This document shows, one piece after another, positions 17,148 to 26,872 of a stretch of DNA of 64,000 nt. Within the stretch, counting starts at the first letter, position 1, and every line of letters begins with the position of its first letter. Origin of the DNA: Micrococcales bacterium (GTDB lineage: Bacteria > Actinomycetota > Actinomycetes > Actinomycetales > Microbacteriaceae); NCBI GenBank assembly GCA_947452235.1, contig CANGBK010000001.1, positions 33,938 to 97,937 of the forward strand, read 5' to 3'. Both the position numbers and the translations under genes were made by a program. A model generated the notes under the pieces. It did no database searches, was not told the origin of the DNA, and saw nothing but the letters and a program-made list of their open reading frames with translations.

Positions 17148-18026
17148 TTGATTACAAGAACTTTTCCTCAAGAACTATTGGCCTGGGCAGTTCGTGTTTA
17201 TGGATTTTTTTTGGTAAGCATGGCTATCGTTAGCCCATTTTGGCTTATACGTACGCCAGCGTCCCTTGCATGGTTTATCATGGGCAACACTTATTTAAAC
17301 TTGCCGACTTATGGAACGGTAAACCTATTCTTCATTGCAGTGTTGCGTCTAACCTCAAATGCAGAAAAAGTTTTAAGGAGACTAACTTGGGTCGCTTTGG
17401 CTGTTTTATTAGTGCTAGCAACTTATTTAGTCTGGGATGTCACGAAAGACGACATTAATGCTCATATGGGACCTTATCCCTTAGGTGCATTTTCATCGCC
17501 GATGTATCTTGACTTCGCATTGTTCAATGCTGTCTGCCTTGGTTTAGCAATAGTTTTTAGAGATTTCCACTTGCCATTCAGTTATGACAAATCCCGAGAT
17601 CGAAGTAGTCGTTGGGGTTCAGATTGGAAATATCTACTAGCTTTGGTCGCAGTCGCAATTTTATATTCGGGGTTGAATTTCTTGCTAACTGGGGTGCTCA
17701 GAGGATTGCCGATAGCTGTTCTTTTTTCTTTTATGGTGTTAGCTCTATTGCTGGAACTATTTAAGTCACTTAGAACAAAACTATGTCTCGTCATAGCCTT
17801 TCCGGTGACCATATTGCTGACTTGGCTATTTGATGATTACCTTCCTTTTCTTTTCACTCCGACCATGCGCTATCTTGAATTCACCAATTATTACTTAGAA
17901 AATCAAATCGCGGTAAGGCCAGCGAACTTAATACCTGTCTCAGTGGCTTTGGCATTACTTTTCTATCTGGTTTATTGGCCAAAGTCGAGATTTATTAAAG
18001 GACAGGACTTTCTAACTAAGTCATAG
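17148..18026 (+). CDS. Multi-pass membrane protein of unknown function (accessory islet)
   Basis: An unrecognised 292-aa hydrophobic protein with about eight predicted membrane helices (for example about 12-33, 55-75, 82-100, 120-138, 163-180, 187-205, 214-230, 262-280). The start is TTG at 17148 with AAGGA upstream. Its last six residues, DFLTKS, are identical to the RecG C-terminus and are encoded by the right copy of the direct repeat, suggesting that its end was defined by an insertion at the recG 3' end. It probably acts with the secreted protein encoded upstream (inference from pairing). Confidence 0.75.
   Translation: MITRTFPQELLAWAVRVYGFFLVSMAIVSPFWLIRTPASLAWFIMGNTYLNLPTYGTVNLFFIAVLRLTSNAEKVLRRLTWVALAVLLVLATYLVWDVTKDDINAHMGPYPLGAFSSPMYLDFALFNAVCLGLAIVFRDFHLPFSYDKSRDRSSRWGSDWKYLLALVAVAILYSGLNFLLTGVLRGLPIAVLFSFMVLALLLELFKSLRTKLCLVIAFPVTILLTWLFDDYLPFLFTPTMRYLEFTNYYLENQIAVRPANLIPVSVALALLFYLVYWPKSRFIKGQDFLTKS
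18005..18026 (+). repeat. Right copy of recG 3'-end direct repeat
   Basis: This copy matches 15862-15883 at 19 of 22 positions and lies just 17 nt before coaD, where the recG end would sit if the islet were absent. It may therefore be the ancestral recG terminus. Confidence 0.8.
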
Positions 18027-18043
18027 TTCGGTAATCTTTAGTT

Positions 18044-18514
18044 ATGGCTATCGCCGTTTATCCAGGTTCTTTCGACCCTTTCACCTTCGGTCATCTCGAC
18101 ATTGCTATTCGGGCTGCCAAGATGTTTGATACCGTTCACGTGGTCGTTGTTCACAACCCTTCAAAGAAGCCTCGCTTCTCAGCTAGTCAAAGAGTTCAAA
18201 TGATTACTGAAGTGCTTTCTAAAGAGAAGGGCAACTTTGTTGTTAACTCTTTTGAATCAGGTTTGTTGGTTGACTACTGCAAGACTGTGAACGCTGATGC
18301 TCTGGTTAAAGGCGTTAGAACTAACGTTGACCTAGATTATGAACTTCCTATGGCTCAGGTGAACAGAGACCTGAGTGGCATTGAGACTGTCTTTATACCA
18401 GCTGACCCTATTCACGGATTTGTTTCATCAACTTTGGTGAAACAGGTCGCAGATCTTGGGGGAGACATCAGCAAATATGTTCCTCAAATAGTCGCAGAGG
18501 GGTTGCGTAAATAG
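18044..18514 (+). CDS. coaD: Phosphopantetheine adenylyltransferase
   Basis: Penultimate enzyme of coenzyme A synthesis, transferring AMP from ATP to 4'-phosphopantetheine to give dephospho-CoA. The 156-aa length is normal. The nucleotidyltransferase signature (T/H)xGH is seen as YPGSFDPFTFGH at 5-16, and the C-terminal HGFVSSTLVK motif is present. Its stop overlaps the start of the yceD gene by 1 nt, placing it at the head of coaD-yceD-rpmF-rnc-mutM. Confidence 0.97.
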   Translation: MAIAVYPGSFDPFTFGHLDIAIRAAKMFDTVHVVVVHNPSKKPRFSASQRVQMITEVLSKEKGNFVVNSFESGLLVDYCKTVNADALVKGVRTNVDLDYELPMAQVNRDLSGIETVFIPADPIHGFVSSTLVKQVADLGGDISKYVPQIVAEGLRK

Positions 18515-19026
18515 TGAGTAATTTCCTTATTCCAGTTCATGACCTGATGCATAAACCAGGTCACATGCGTGAAGTCGAGACTGATATTGACCTTTCCGAG
18601 CCTCTAGGGGTTGGTTTAGCCAAGGTAAATAAAGGTCAGGTAATCAAGCTTGATCTAAGGCTAGAAAGCGTCCACGAGGGCATTTATGTCTCCGGAAGGC
18701 TCAAAACCGAGGCTGAAGCCGAGTGTTCTAGGTGCTTAGACCCTGTAAGTGTGCCGATTCAAGTAGATATTCAGGAACTTTTCGCCTATTCTTTAGAGGT
18801 AGAAGATGACTTTGTCATCCAAGCTGAACAAATCGACTTGGAGCAGGTCATCGTTGACTCGGTGGTTCTAAATCTTCCGTTCACCCCAATTTGCGATGCA
18901 AACTGTTTAGGTTTGTGCCCTGAATGTGGTGCGAAGTTAAACGAAAACCCGGATCACGTTCACGAAGCCCCGATTGATTCAAGGTGGAGTGAATTAAAAA
19001 AGCTTGTTGAAGAAAGAGAAGACTGA
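18514..19026 (+). CDS. YceD family protein (DUF177)
   Basis: A 170-aa YceD/DUF177 protein. The family is nearly always encoded just before rpmF and is linked to 23S rRNA or large-subunit maturation, though its biochemistry is not settled. A Cys pair near residue 70 (CSRC) and a C-terminal Cys cluster (CDANCLGLCPECG, about 127-139) are visible and could bind metal. The GTG start overlaps the coaD stop, and its stop overlaps the rpmF start, indicating translational coupling. Confidence 0.9.
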   Translation: MSNFLIPVHDLMHKPGHMREVETDIDLSEPLGVGLAKVNKGQVIKLDLRLESVHEGIYVSGRLKTEAEAECSRCLDPVSVPIQVDIQELFAYSLEVEDDFVIQAEQIDLEQVIVDSVVLNLPFTPICDANCLGLCPECGAKLNENPDHVHEAPIDSRWSELKKLVEERED

Positions 19027-19229
19027 TGCCAGTTCCTAAAAGACGCCTGTCGAGATCAAACACCCGTCACCGTCGCTCTGCATGGGTAGCTAACAACACT
19101 CAGTTGGTTAAGACTGTTGTTAACGGTAAGACTGTTTACAGCTTGCCTCACCGTGCTCGTGCCGTAGAAGACTCGAACGGTGACGTTCAGTTCTACGAGT
19201 ACAAGGGCCGCAAGGTAGCTGACGCCTAA
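19026..19229 (+). CDS. rpmF: 50S ribosomal protein L32 (Cys-less form)
   Basis: Large-subunit ribosomal protein of 67 aa with the family start MPVPKRRLSRSNTRHRR. None of the four zinc-ribbon cysteines is present, so this is the zinc-independent form. The ATG overlaps the yceD stop, and rnc follows 15 nt later. Confidence 0.96.
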   Translation: MPVPKRRLSRSNTRHRRSAWVANNTQLVKTVVNGKTVYSLPHRARAVEDSNGDVQFYEYKGRKVADA

Positions 19230-19244
19230 ACTTAGGCACTCATC

Positions 19245-19919
19245 TTGACTTACGCCACGCTAACTAAACTGCTTGGCTTAACTATTGACGAAGCCTTACT
19301 TGAGTTAGCTCTAACTCACAGTTCTTATGCATTTGAGAACGGTAAACAACCCGACAACGAACGCCTCGAATTTCTTGGCGACTCGGTGTTGGGTTTTTTA
19401 GTTACCGAGCATGTTTACCAAACCAACCCTGATCTTGATGAAGGTCAACTCTCTCGTCTTCGTAATGCCAGTGTTTCAGCAAAAGCATTAGCAGTTGCGG
19501 CTAACCAACTAGGGCTTGGAAAATTCATTCGACTTGGTAAAGGCGAACTGGCTACCGGTGGTTCAGAAAAGGTAAACATCTTGGCCGACGCCATGGAGGC
19601 AATCATTGGTGTTGCCTTTATCTCTTCTGGCTTAGATGGTTCAAGAACCATCGTCGATAAATTCATCATTCCCCTTATTAATGCCGAAGATGTTTTCCTG
19701 GAAACCAGCGAACCAAGAACTGTCTTACTTGATCTTCTAAAGAAGCAAGGCAAACCTGAAGCTGTTTTTGAAGTTGCTCACGTAGGCCCTGATCACGATA
19801 GAACTTTCTTTGCAGAAGTTTTGGTTGCAGGAGAGCTTGTTGCTAAAGGTGAGGGTCGAACTCGTAAGCAAGCTGAAGCTAATGCTGCTATCGCAGCGCT
19901 AAAAACTCTTCGAGGTTAG
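19245..19919 (+). CDS. rnc: Ribonuclease III
   Basis: Double-strand-specific endoribonuclease (224 aa) for rRNA precursor processing and RNA turnover. The catalytic signature NERLEFLGDSVLG is at about 39-51, followed by the dsRNA-binding domain (about 150-224, ending GEGRTRKQAEANAAIAALK). The start is TTG at 19245. It is 2 nt from mutM, an actinobacterial arrangement (rpmF-rnc-mutM-smc). Confidence 0.96.
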   Translation: MTYATLTKLLGLTIDEALLELALTHSSYAFENGKQPDNERLEFLGDSVLGFLVTEHVYQTNPDLDEGQLSRLRNASVSAKALAVAANQLGLGKFIRLGKGELATGGSEKVNILADAMEAIIGVAFISSGLDGSRTIVDKFIIPLINAEDVFLETSEPRTVLLDLLKKQGKPEAVFEVAHVGPDHDRTFFAEVLVAGELVAKGEGRTRKQAEANAAIAALKTLRG

Positions 19920-19921
19920 CT

Positions 19922-20854
19922 ATGCCTGAATTACCTGAAGTTGAGACCGTTAGAGCTGGTTTAGGGCAGTCACTAACCGGAGCTAAGGTTACTGAAGTTA
20001 TTGTTCACGATGTTAGATCGTTGAAAAGACATTTTGCTGGTTCTAAAGATTTCATTCAAACACTTCAAGGAAGAACCCTTGAGGCTGCCGTTCGTAGAGG
20101 CAAGTTTCTGTGGTTGCCTTTGAATGTCAAACGCGGCGAAGAACAACTTGCTCTGGTTGGACATTTGGGGATGTCTGGGCAGATGTTATTACGTGCACCA
20201 GATTATGAAGCTGAGAAGCTCACTCGTGTGACCTTGAAGGTAAAGACTTCTGAAAAAGAGAAGTTGGAACTTAGGTTTGTTGATCAACGCATCTTTGGGT
20301 CCTTGGCTATCGATGTGATGGTACCAACCGATGATGGATTACCTGGAGGTTATTCAGCTGGCGTTACAGGTCCTTGGCTAAATATGATTCCTTCAACCGT
20401 CAAACACATTGCTCGCGACCCATTGGACCCAGCTTTTGATTTGAGTGCTGTTCTAGCCAAGTTCAAAAAGAAGAACTCAGGTATCAAGCGAGTCCTTTTA
20501 GATCAAGGGGTTCTTAGCGGGATTGGCAATATCTATGCAGATGAGTCGCTTTGGTTAGCCAAAATGCACTACGACCAGCCGGCTAGTTCCCTAACTAAGC
20601 CCAAGGCCACAGAGTTGCTGGAACATGTCACAAAGGTGCTAGCAGAGGCCGTGAAGGCCGGGGGAACCAGTTTTGATGAGCAATACAAGAACATCAATGG
20701 TGAGTCAGGCTATTTCAGCATTAGCCTAAATGCCTATGGTTTAACCGGTTTACCCTGCAAACGCTGTGGAAAGGCCATAAAACGGGATTCTTGGATGAAT
20801 CGAGGCAGCCATTTCTGCCCAAACTGCCAGAGAAGGCCTAGATCTAAGGCTTAG
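19922..20854 (+). CDS. mutM: Formamidopyrimidine-DNA glycosylase
   Basis: Base-excision repair enzyme (310 aa) that removes 8-oxoguanine and formamidopyrimidines and nicks the abasic site. The N-terminus PELPEVETVR supplies the catalytic Pro and Glu after Met removal. The C-terminal zinc finger (about 278-304) shows CKRCGKAIKRD then HFCPNC. The length is slightly above the 270-290 typical of the family. Confidence 0.96.
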   Translation: MPELPEVETVRAGLGQSLTGAKVTEVIVHDVRSLKRHFAGSKDFIQTLQGRTLEAAVRRGKFLWLPLNVKRGEEQLALVGHLGMSGQMLLRAPDYEAEKLTRVTLKVKTSEKEKLELRFVDQRIFGSLAIDVMVPTDDGLPGGYSAGVTGPWLNMIPSTVKHIARDPLDPAFDLSAVLAKFKKKNSGIKRVLLDQGVLSGIGNIYADESLWLAKMHYDQPASSLTKPKATELLEHVTKVLAEAVKAGGTSFDEQYKNINGESGYFSISLNAYGLTGLPCKRCGKAIKRDSWMNRGSHFCPNCQRRPRSKA

Positions 20855-20864
20855 GCGTTAATTA

Positions 20865-20917
20865 GGGGTCCAAAAATAAGGTATTTTTTATTAGAGACCT
20901 TTGTCTCTTTTGACCCC
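20865..20917 (+). terminator. Nested stem-loops between mutM and smc
   Basis: An outer 6-bp stem (20865-20870 with 20912-20917) encloses a second hairpin (20893-20898 with 20903-20908) followed by a short T run. It may be a terminator or attenuator between mutM and smc; the smc start is only 20 nt further on. Confidence 0.45.
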
Positions 20918-20936
20918 AAAACGAAAGTGAACTACT

Positions 20937-23900
20937 TTGCATCTAAAAAGCCTGACCCTTAAGGGCTTTAAGTCGTTCGCTAACCCTACGACTTTTATCC
21001 TTGAAAAAGGTGTCACCTGTGTGGTTGGACCTAACGGTTCAGGTAAGTCCAACGTGGTTGATGCCTTGGCTTGGGTTATGGGTGAGCAGGGTGCTAAAAC
21101 TTTGCGCGGTGGCAAGATGGAAGACGTCATCTTCGCTGGAACTGCAACTAAAGGCCCTTTGGGTCGTGCTGAAGTTGCTCTAACTATTGATAACGCCGAC
21201 GGTGCTTTAGACATCGATTATTCGGAAGTAACTATTTCTAGAACACTTTTCAGAAACGGTGGATCTGAATATGCAATCAACGGTGAGCCTTGTCGTTTGC
21301 TTGATGTTCAAGAACTTCTAAGCGACACCGGTCTTGGTCGTGAGATGCACGTCATCGTGGGTCAAGGAATGCTTGATGGTGTTCTAAAGGCAACACCTGA
21401 AGAGCGACGTGGCTATATCGAAGAAGCTGCAGGTATCTTGAAGCACCGCAGAAGGAAAGAGAAGACTGAGCGCAAGCTGCAAGCTATGCAGACTAACCTG
21501 ACTCGTCTAAACGATCTTGCCGGTGAAGTTAGAAGACAACTTAAGCCTCTAGGTCAGCAAGCTGAAACTGCTAGACAGGCTCAAGGTATTGCTTCTGTAG
21601 TTCGCGATGCCAAAGCACGTTTGATGGCAGCCGATGTTGTTGATTTACTGAATGGTCTTGATGAAACTTCACAGTCTGAAGCTAACCGCAAGGCTGAGCG
21701 AAACATACTGCAGCAGCAGCTAGATGAAAACAATAATCGTCTAAGTGAACTTGAAGCTTTGCAGATGTCTTCAGAAGTTGAGGAAGCTAGATCTCTGGCT
21801 TTCTCTTTTGATGCTGTTACCGAGAAATTCCGAGCGATGTTGGCTATCGCTAATCAAAGAGTTGCTCTACTAGATTCAGAGAATGCTTCGAAGGGTGCAA
21901 CAGTTGACCCTGCTGCCATTGAGGCAGATGCTAATGCTGCTGATAACAACGTTATTGAACTAACAGTTGCCGTTGAAACTCTTAGGGGAGCACTTCGCGA
22001 AGCGGAAGTTAACCGTGATGAAGCTCGAGCAATGTTGGAAGACTATGACAACAAGGCTGCCGCTTTGTCTATGGAACTAACCCACTATGATAACCGCGTA
22101 GTTTCACTTTCTGGTGCCATCAACCTGGCTGAAACCAGAGTGAGCTCAGTTCAGGCTGAACTTGTTCGTCAAGAAGCAGCGGTTAGCGATGCTCTTGGAA
22201 GATTGCAGGTTGCTCAGAACTCACTATCACTTTTAGAAGTTGAGTTGGGCAAGAGTCAGCCAACCGATAACAGTTTTGAAAGAAACTATGAAGAGGCTCA
22301 ACGAGTTGTTTCTGAAATAGCTTCAAACATTGAAACTCTTCGTGAAGAACTTCACAAGAACGAACGTGAACGTGACTCACTGACTGCTAAGCGCAGTGCA
22401 CTTAGCTTGATGCTAGATCAAAAAGATGGTGCATCAGAACTTGCGACCGCAGGACTCTCCGGTATTCGTGGCTTACTTGCAACACACATGCGAATTGATG
22501 CAGGTTACGAAGCTGCTATCTCGGCTGCTCTTGGTTCACTTGCTGATGCGATGGTTGCCGATAACCGTGACTCTGCTCTAAATGCAATTAGCCATCTTAA
22601 GCAAAACAACGGTGGTCGTGTTGAGCTAGTTATTGCTGATGTTGAAAATGTTTCAAAGCCGGCAACACTTCCAAACATTTCTGGAACTAGAAACGCAGTT
22701 GATGTTGTTACTGGCCCTAACGGAATTCTTTCAACCCTGGCTAACGTGGTTATCGTCGATGATCTTGAATCAGCAAAGAAACTTTATTCAGCAGAACCTC
22801 GTGCAACATCATTTGTTGTTATTACCAAAGCTGGTGATGTTCTAACCGAATCAATTATTCGCGGTGGTTCAGGTCAAACACCTTCAAAGGTTGAGTTGGT
22901 TGCTGAACGTGATTCGGCAGAGCAGAACTTAAGTGTTGTTACCAACAAAATTGAAAGCCTAAAGGCTGAACTTAGTTCAAAGCGAACCGCTGAAACAACC
23001 GCTAAAGAAAACCTCGCTAGATCACTTGCTGAACTAAAGAAGCATGACGGTGATCGTGCAGCTAACGCAGAGAAGCTGAATAAGGTTCGCGTTCAGGTTG
23101 AAGCTATTGAAGGTGAACACAACCGATTGATTCAAGCTGTTGAAACAACTAAGTCTTCATTGACTGAAGTGGTTGCCAAAGTTGATCAGGCTAAATCTGA
23201 ATACGAAAGCTTTATTGCAACCCCACGCCCTTCATTAGAGCTTGGCGATAGAAACATCTATGCACTCAAAGTTGATGAAGCGAGAACCAAAGAACTGGAT
23301 GTTCGTGTTGAATTAGGTGCCGCCTCTGAGCGTTTAAGAGTTGAGACAGATAGAGCTCAGGCACTTCGTTCACAGATCAGCGCTGCCTTTGAAGCCATTG
23401 AGCAGGCTAAGGAGCAGAGCGCTCTTCGAGCAAGACAGTTAGCCAGTGCTAAGAGTGTTATTGAACTCCTGCCAACCATCATCACCTCAGTTTCAGAATC
23501 TGCTTCAAAAGCCAAGATCGCTCTGCACGAACTCGATAGCAAGCGTAAGAACCAAAATGAAGAACTAGTTCGTCTACGCGGTGAAACAGCAACAGTTCAG
23601 AACAGGCTTTCAGCTCTAACTCAAACTGTTCACGACATTGAGCTTGCGAACCACGAAAAGCGTTTGAACCTAGCCAACCTTGTTCAAAGAGTTCAAGAAG
23701 AACTAGGTTTAGATCAGTCGACTCTGGTTAATGAGTATGGACCTGACCAATTGATCCCAGATCCTGAGAACCCTGACTCGCCAAAGATTTTCAACCGCCA
23801 AGAACAGCAGAAGCGTCTGCACGAAGCGGAACGACTACTTGAGCGTTTGGGTCGAGTGAACCCACTTGCCCTTGAAGAGTTTGCGTCTTTGGAACAGCGT

Positions 23901-24449
23901 CACAAGTTCCTAACCGAACAGCTAGCAGACTTGACCAAGACTCGTGCTGATCTAATGCAGATCATCAAGGAGCTGGACGAGAAGATGCAGACAATCTTCG
24001 AAGAAGCTTTCGAAGATACCAAGCGTGCGTTCGAGCAAGTCTTCCCAGTTCTTTTCCCTGGTGGAACCGGAAGCATTTATCTAACCAACCACGACAACTT
24101 ACTAACTACAGGTATTGAAGTTAACGTCAAGCCTGTTGGTAAGCGAATTGAAAGACTTTCATTGCTTTCAGGTGGTGAGAGATCCTTGGCTGCGCTTGCC
24201 TTGCTATTTGCTATTTTCAAGGCTCGCCCTTCGCCTTTCTATGTTCTTGACGAGGTTGAGGCGGCTCTGGATGATGCCAACCTAGGTCGACTACTCAACA
24301 TCTTTACTGACCTGAAGCAATCTTCACAGTTGGTTATCGTGACTCACCAGAAGCGAACCATGGAAATTGCTGATGCTCTTTACGGTGTTTCTATGCGTCA
24401 AGACGGTATCAGTGCTGTTGTTGGTCAGCGCATCGAAGAGCAAGACTAA
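20937..24449 (+). CDS. smc: Chromosome segregation protein SMC
   Basis: Condensin ATPase (1170 aa) that folds and segregates the chromosome. The N-terminal Walker A GPNGSGKSN lies at about 32-40. Two long coiled-coil arms (about 165-500 and 670-1000) flank a hinge at about 510-640. The C-terminal head has LSGGERSLAALAL and Walker B YVLDEVEAALDD near 1100. The start is TTG at 20937, giving the family N-terminus MHLKSLTLKGFKSF. ftsY follows by 9 nt. A TAGGGGAG octamer within the gene (21983) uses the rare Arg codon AGG. Confidence 0.97.
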   Translation: MHLKSLTLKGFKSFANPTTFILEKGVTCVVGPNGSGKSNVVDALAWVMGEQGAKTLRGGKMEDVIFAGTATKGPLGRAEVALTIDNADGALDIDYSEVTISRTLFRNGGSEYAINGEPCRLLDVQELLSDTGLGREMHVIVGQGMLDGVLKATPEERRGYIEEAAGILKHRRRKEKTERKLQAMQTNLTRLNDLAGEVRRQLKPLGQQAETARQAQGIASVVRDAKARLMAADVVDLLNGLDETSQSEANRKAERNILQQQLDENNNRLSELEALQMSSEVEEARSLAFSFDAVTEKFRAMLAIANQRVALLDSENASKGATVDPAAIEADANAADNNVIELTVAVETLRGALREAEVNRDEARAMLEDYDNKAAALSMELTHYDNRVVSLSGAINLAETRVSSVQAELVRQEAAVSDALGRLQVAQNSLSLLEVELGKSQPTDNSFERNYEEAQRVVSEIASNIETLREELHKNERERDSLTAKRSALSLMLDQKDGASELATAGLSGIRGLLATHMRIDAGYEAAISAALGSLADAMVADNRDSALNAISHLKQNNGGRVELVIADVENVSKPATLPNISGTRNAVDVVTGPNGILSTLANVVIVDDLESAKKLYSAEPRATSFVVITKAGDVLTESIIRGGSGQTPSKVELVAERDSAEQNLSVVTNKIESLKAELSSKRTAETTAKENLARSLAELKKHDGDRAANAEKLNKVRVQVEAIEGEHNRLIQAVETTKSSLTEVVAKVDQAKSEYESFIATPRPSLELGDRNIYALKVDEARTKELDVRVELGAASERLRVETDRAQALRSQISAAFEAIEQAKEQSALRARQLASAKSVIELLPTIITSVSESASKAKIALHELDSKRKNQNEELVRLRGETATVQNRLSALTQTVHDIELANHEKRLNLANLVQRVQEELGLDQSTLVNEYGPDQLIPDPENPDSPKIFNRQEQQKRLHEAERLLERLGRVNPLALEEFASLEQRHKFLTEQLADLTKTRADLMQIIKELDEKMQTIFEEAFEDTKRAFEQVFPVLFPGGTGSIYLTNHDNLLTTGIEVNVKPVGKRIERLSLLSGGERSLAALALLFAIFKARPSPFYVLDEVEAALDDANLGRLLNIFTDLKQSSQLVIVTHQKRTMEIADALYGVSMRQDGISAVVGQRIEEQD

Positions 24450-24458
24450 CCTTGCTTT

Positions 24459-25397
24459 ATGTTTTGGCGTAAGAAGTCCAAAGAGGATGGTTCACCTCAG
24501 GTTCAGGAAGTTGAATTACCTAAAAGGAATCTAACCAAAAGCATCAAGAGTATCTTTTCTAGAATTAAATTTGATCTTGAAGACCTAGGTTCTTTAGAAG
24601 ATGTTCTTATTCAAGCTGACTTTGGTGTTGATGCGGCTGAAGAGATTGTTCAGGAACTTACCTCGATTGCTAAAAAGCAAGGACTCTCAACCGAAGCAGA
24701 TCTTAAGAATGCTCTAAAGGATTTGCTAATAGCCAAGATTTCAAGAACTGATTCAGCTCTAAACCTTGATTCGGATCAGAGCCCAAATGTGATTCTCGTT
24801 GTTGGCGTTAATGGTGCAGGGAAGACCACCACCATCGGAAAGCTTGCCCACTATCTTGTTTCAGGTGGAGCAAAGCTAACTCTAGGAGCAGCCGATACTT
24901 TCCGCGCAGCAGCTGTTGAGCAGTTAGCAACCTGGGCTACTAGAAGTAATGCAGAGTTGGTTGGTCCAAGAACTGAAGGTCAAGATCCAGCAGCTGTTGC
25001 CTACGAAGCTGTTGAAGCCGGTATTTCAAACCAGAGTGACATAGTCATCATTGATACAGCTGGACGTCTTCAAAACAAACAGGGTTTGATGGATGAACTC
25101 GGCAAGATCAGAAGAAGCATTGAAAAGCAGGCTCCTATCAATGAAGTTTTGTTGGTGCTTGATGCAACCACCGGGCAGAATGCTTTGAGCCAGGCGAAGG
25201 CTTTCACTGAGGTTTCTAATGTCACAGGCATAGTGCTTACCAAACTGGATGGCAGTGCTAAAGGTGGCATTGTTTATGCAATTCAACAGCAGCTTGATAT
25301 TCCAGTTAAGTTAATAGGTGTTGGTGAAGGAATCGATGACTTTGGTTTCTTTGAACCAAGCGAGTTTGTTCTAGGGTTGCTAGGGGAGAGTGAGTGA
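24459..25397 (+). CDS. ftsY: Signal recognition particle receptor FtsY
   Basis: SRP receptor GTPase (312 aa) that accepts ribosome-SRP complexes at the membrane for co-translational insertion. NG-domain motifs: G1 GVNGAGKTTTIGK at about 115-127, DTAGR near 200 and TKLDGSAKGG near 263. The acidic A domain is very short (about 25 residues), as in many actinobacteria. Its TGA overlaps the ffh ATG, so the SRP and its receptor are co-translated. Confidence 0.97.
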   Translation: MFWRKKSKEDGSPQVQEVELPKRNLTKSIKSIFSRIKFDLEDLGSLEDVLIQADFGVDAAEEIVQELTSIAKKQGLSTEADLKNALKDLLIAKISRTDSALNLDSDQSPNVILVVGVNGAGKTTTIGKLAHYLVSGGAKLTLGAADTFRAAAVEQLATWATRSNAELVGPRTEGQDPAAVAYEAVEAGISNQSDIVIIDTAGRLQNKQGLMDELGKIRRSIEKQAPINEVLLVLDATTGQNALSQAKAFTEVSNVTGIVLTKLDGSAKGGIVYAIQQQLDIPVKLIGVGEGIDDFGFFEPSEFVLGLLGESE

Positions 25398-26872
25398 TGT
25401 TCGGTAATCTATCTGATCGTTTAGTTGAAACCTTTAAGAACCTTAGATCTAAGGGTAAGCTCACCGCATCTGATATTGATGCAACGCTTAGAGAAATCCG
25501 TCGAGCACTACTGGAAGCAGATGTTGCTCTAGAAGTAGTCAAAAACTTTATTGCTGCTGTTCGTGAACGAGCTTTAGGTGATGAGGTTTCAAAGGCTCTA
25601 AACCCAGCTCAGCAAGTCGTTCAGATAGTTCAAGAAGAACTGGTAACTATTCTTGGTGGTTCGCAAAGACAACTCCAGTTTGCGAAGAACCCGCCGACTG
25701 TAATCATGCTGGCCGGTTTGCAGGGTTCCGGTAAAACAACGTTGGCTGGAAAACTAGCTAAATGGCTGAAAGATCAGAACCAAACCCCACTTCTTGTTGC
25801 CTGTGATTTGCAACGACCTAATGCAGTTAATCAACTTCAGGTTATTGGTGAACGTGTTGGGGTTCCTGTTTTTGCCCCTGAAGAAGGTAACGGTAAAGGA
25901 AACCCGGTTGCTGTTGCTAAAGATGCAATCAAGTTTGCTAAGCAGAAGCAATATTCTGTTGTCCTGATAGACACCGCTGGTCGCCTTGGCATTGATGAAG
26001 AGATGATGCAGCAGGCTAAAGACATCAGAAAAGCAACAGAGCCTGATGAAGTTTTGTTTGTAATTGACTCAATGATTGGTCAGGATGCTGTCAACGTCGC
26101 TAAAGCTTTCGAAGACGGTGTTGGCATTGATGGTGTTGTTTTAACCAAACTAGATGGTGATGCTCGCGGTGGTGCTGCTTTATCTGTAGCTCAGGTAACC
26201 GGTAAGCCAATCATCTTTGCTTCAACTGGGGAAGGCGTGGATGCCTTTGAGCCTTTCTATCCAGATCGCATGGCGTCAAGAATTCTTGACATGGGTGACA
26301 TCCTCACTCTTATTGAGCAAGCTCAAAAGAGTTTTGATGAAGCTGAAGCTAAAGCCATGGCTGAAAAGATGGCTAAAGATGCTTTCACTTTGGAAGATTT
26401 CTTGGAGCAGATGCAGCAACTCAGAAAGATGGGTTCACTAAAGAGCATGCTCGGCATGATGCCTGGGGCTGGAAAGCTCAAGAGCCAACTCGAGAACTTT
26501 GATGAAAAAGAGATTGATCGAACTGAAGCGATCATTCTTTCTATGACACCTAAGGAACGTAAAGATCCAAAGATTTTGAATGGTTCGAGAAGGCTTCGAA
26601 TTGCTAAAGGCTCTGGCATGACTGTCACCGATGTGAATGGTTTAGTGAATCGTTTTGAACAGGCAGCCAAGATTATGAAGACTATGGCTAAAGGTGGCAA
26701 CCCTGGTATTCCTGGCATGCCTCAGGGGATGGGTGCTATGCCTAGACCTCAGGCTAAAAAAGATAAGAACAAGAAAAAGGCTAAATCGGGCAATCCAGCT
26801 AAAAGAGCTGCTGAGATTTCAGGTATTCAACTTCCAAAAGATGAAGGTTCAGGCTCCGCTTTTGGGCTGTAG
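25397..26872 (+). CDS. ffh: Signal recognition particle protein Ffh
   Basis: SRP54 GTPase (491 aa) that binds 4.5S RNA and nascent signal sequences. G1 GLQGSGKTT is at about 106-114; DTAGRLG and TKLDGDARGG follow. The C-terminal M domain (about 325-450) is Met-rich, with a Gly/Met/Lys-rich tail. I choose ATG 25397, overlapping the ftsY stop by 1 nt; an adjacent in-frame GTG at 25394 is possible. The 4.5S RNA gene is not seen in this window. Confidence 0.97.
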   Translation: MFGNLSDRLVETFKNLRSKGKLTASDIDATLREIRRALLEADVALEVVKNFIAAVRERALGDEVSKALNPAQQVVQIVQEELVTILGGSQRQLQFAKNPPTVIMLAGLQGSGKTTLAGKLAKWLKDQNQTPLLVACDLQRPNAVNQLQVIGERVGVPVFAPEEGNGKGNPVAVAKDAIKFAKQKQYSVVLIDTAGRLGIDEEMMQQAKDIRKATEPDEVLFVIDSMIGQDAVNVAKAFEDGVGIDGVVLTKLDGDARGGAALSVAQVTGKPIIFASTGEGVDAFEPFYPDRMASRILDMGDILTLIEQAQKSFDEAEAKAMAEKMAKDAFTLEDFLEQMQQLRKMGSLKSMLGMMPGAGKLKSQLENFDEKEIDRTEAIILSMTPKERKDPKILNGSRRLRIAKGSGMTVTDVNGLVNRFEQAAKIMKTMAKGGNPGIPGMPQGMGAMPRPQAKKDKNKKKAKSGNPAKRAAEISGIQLPKDEGSGSAFGL

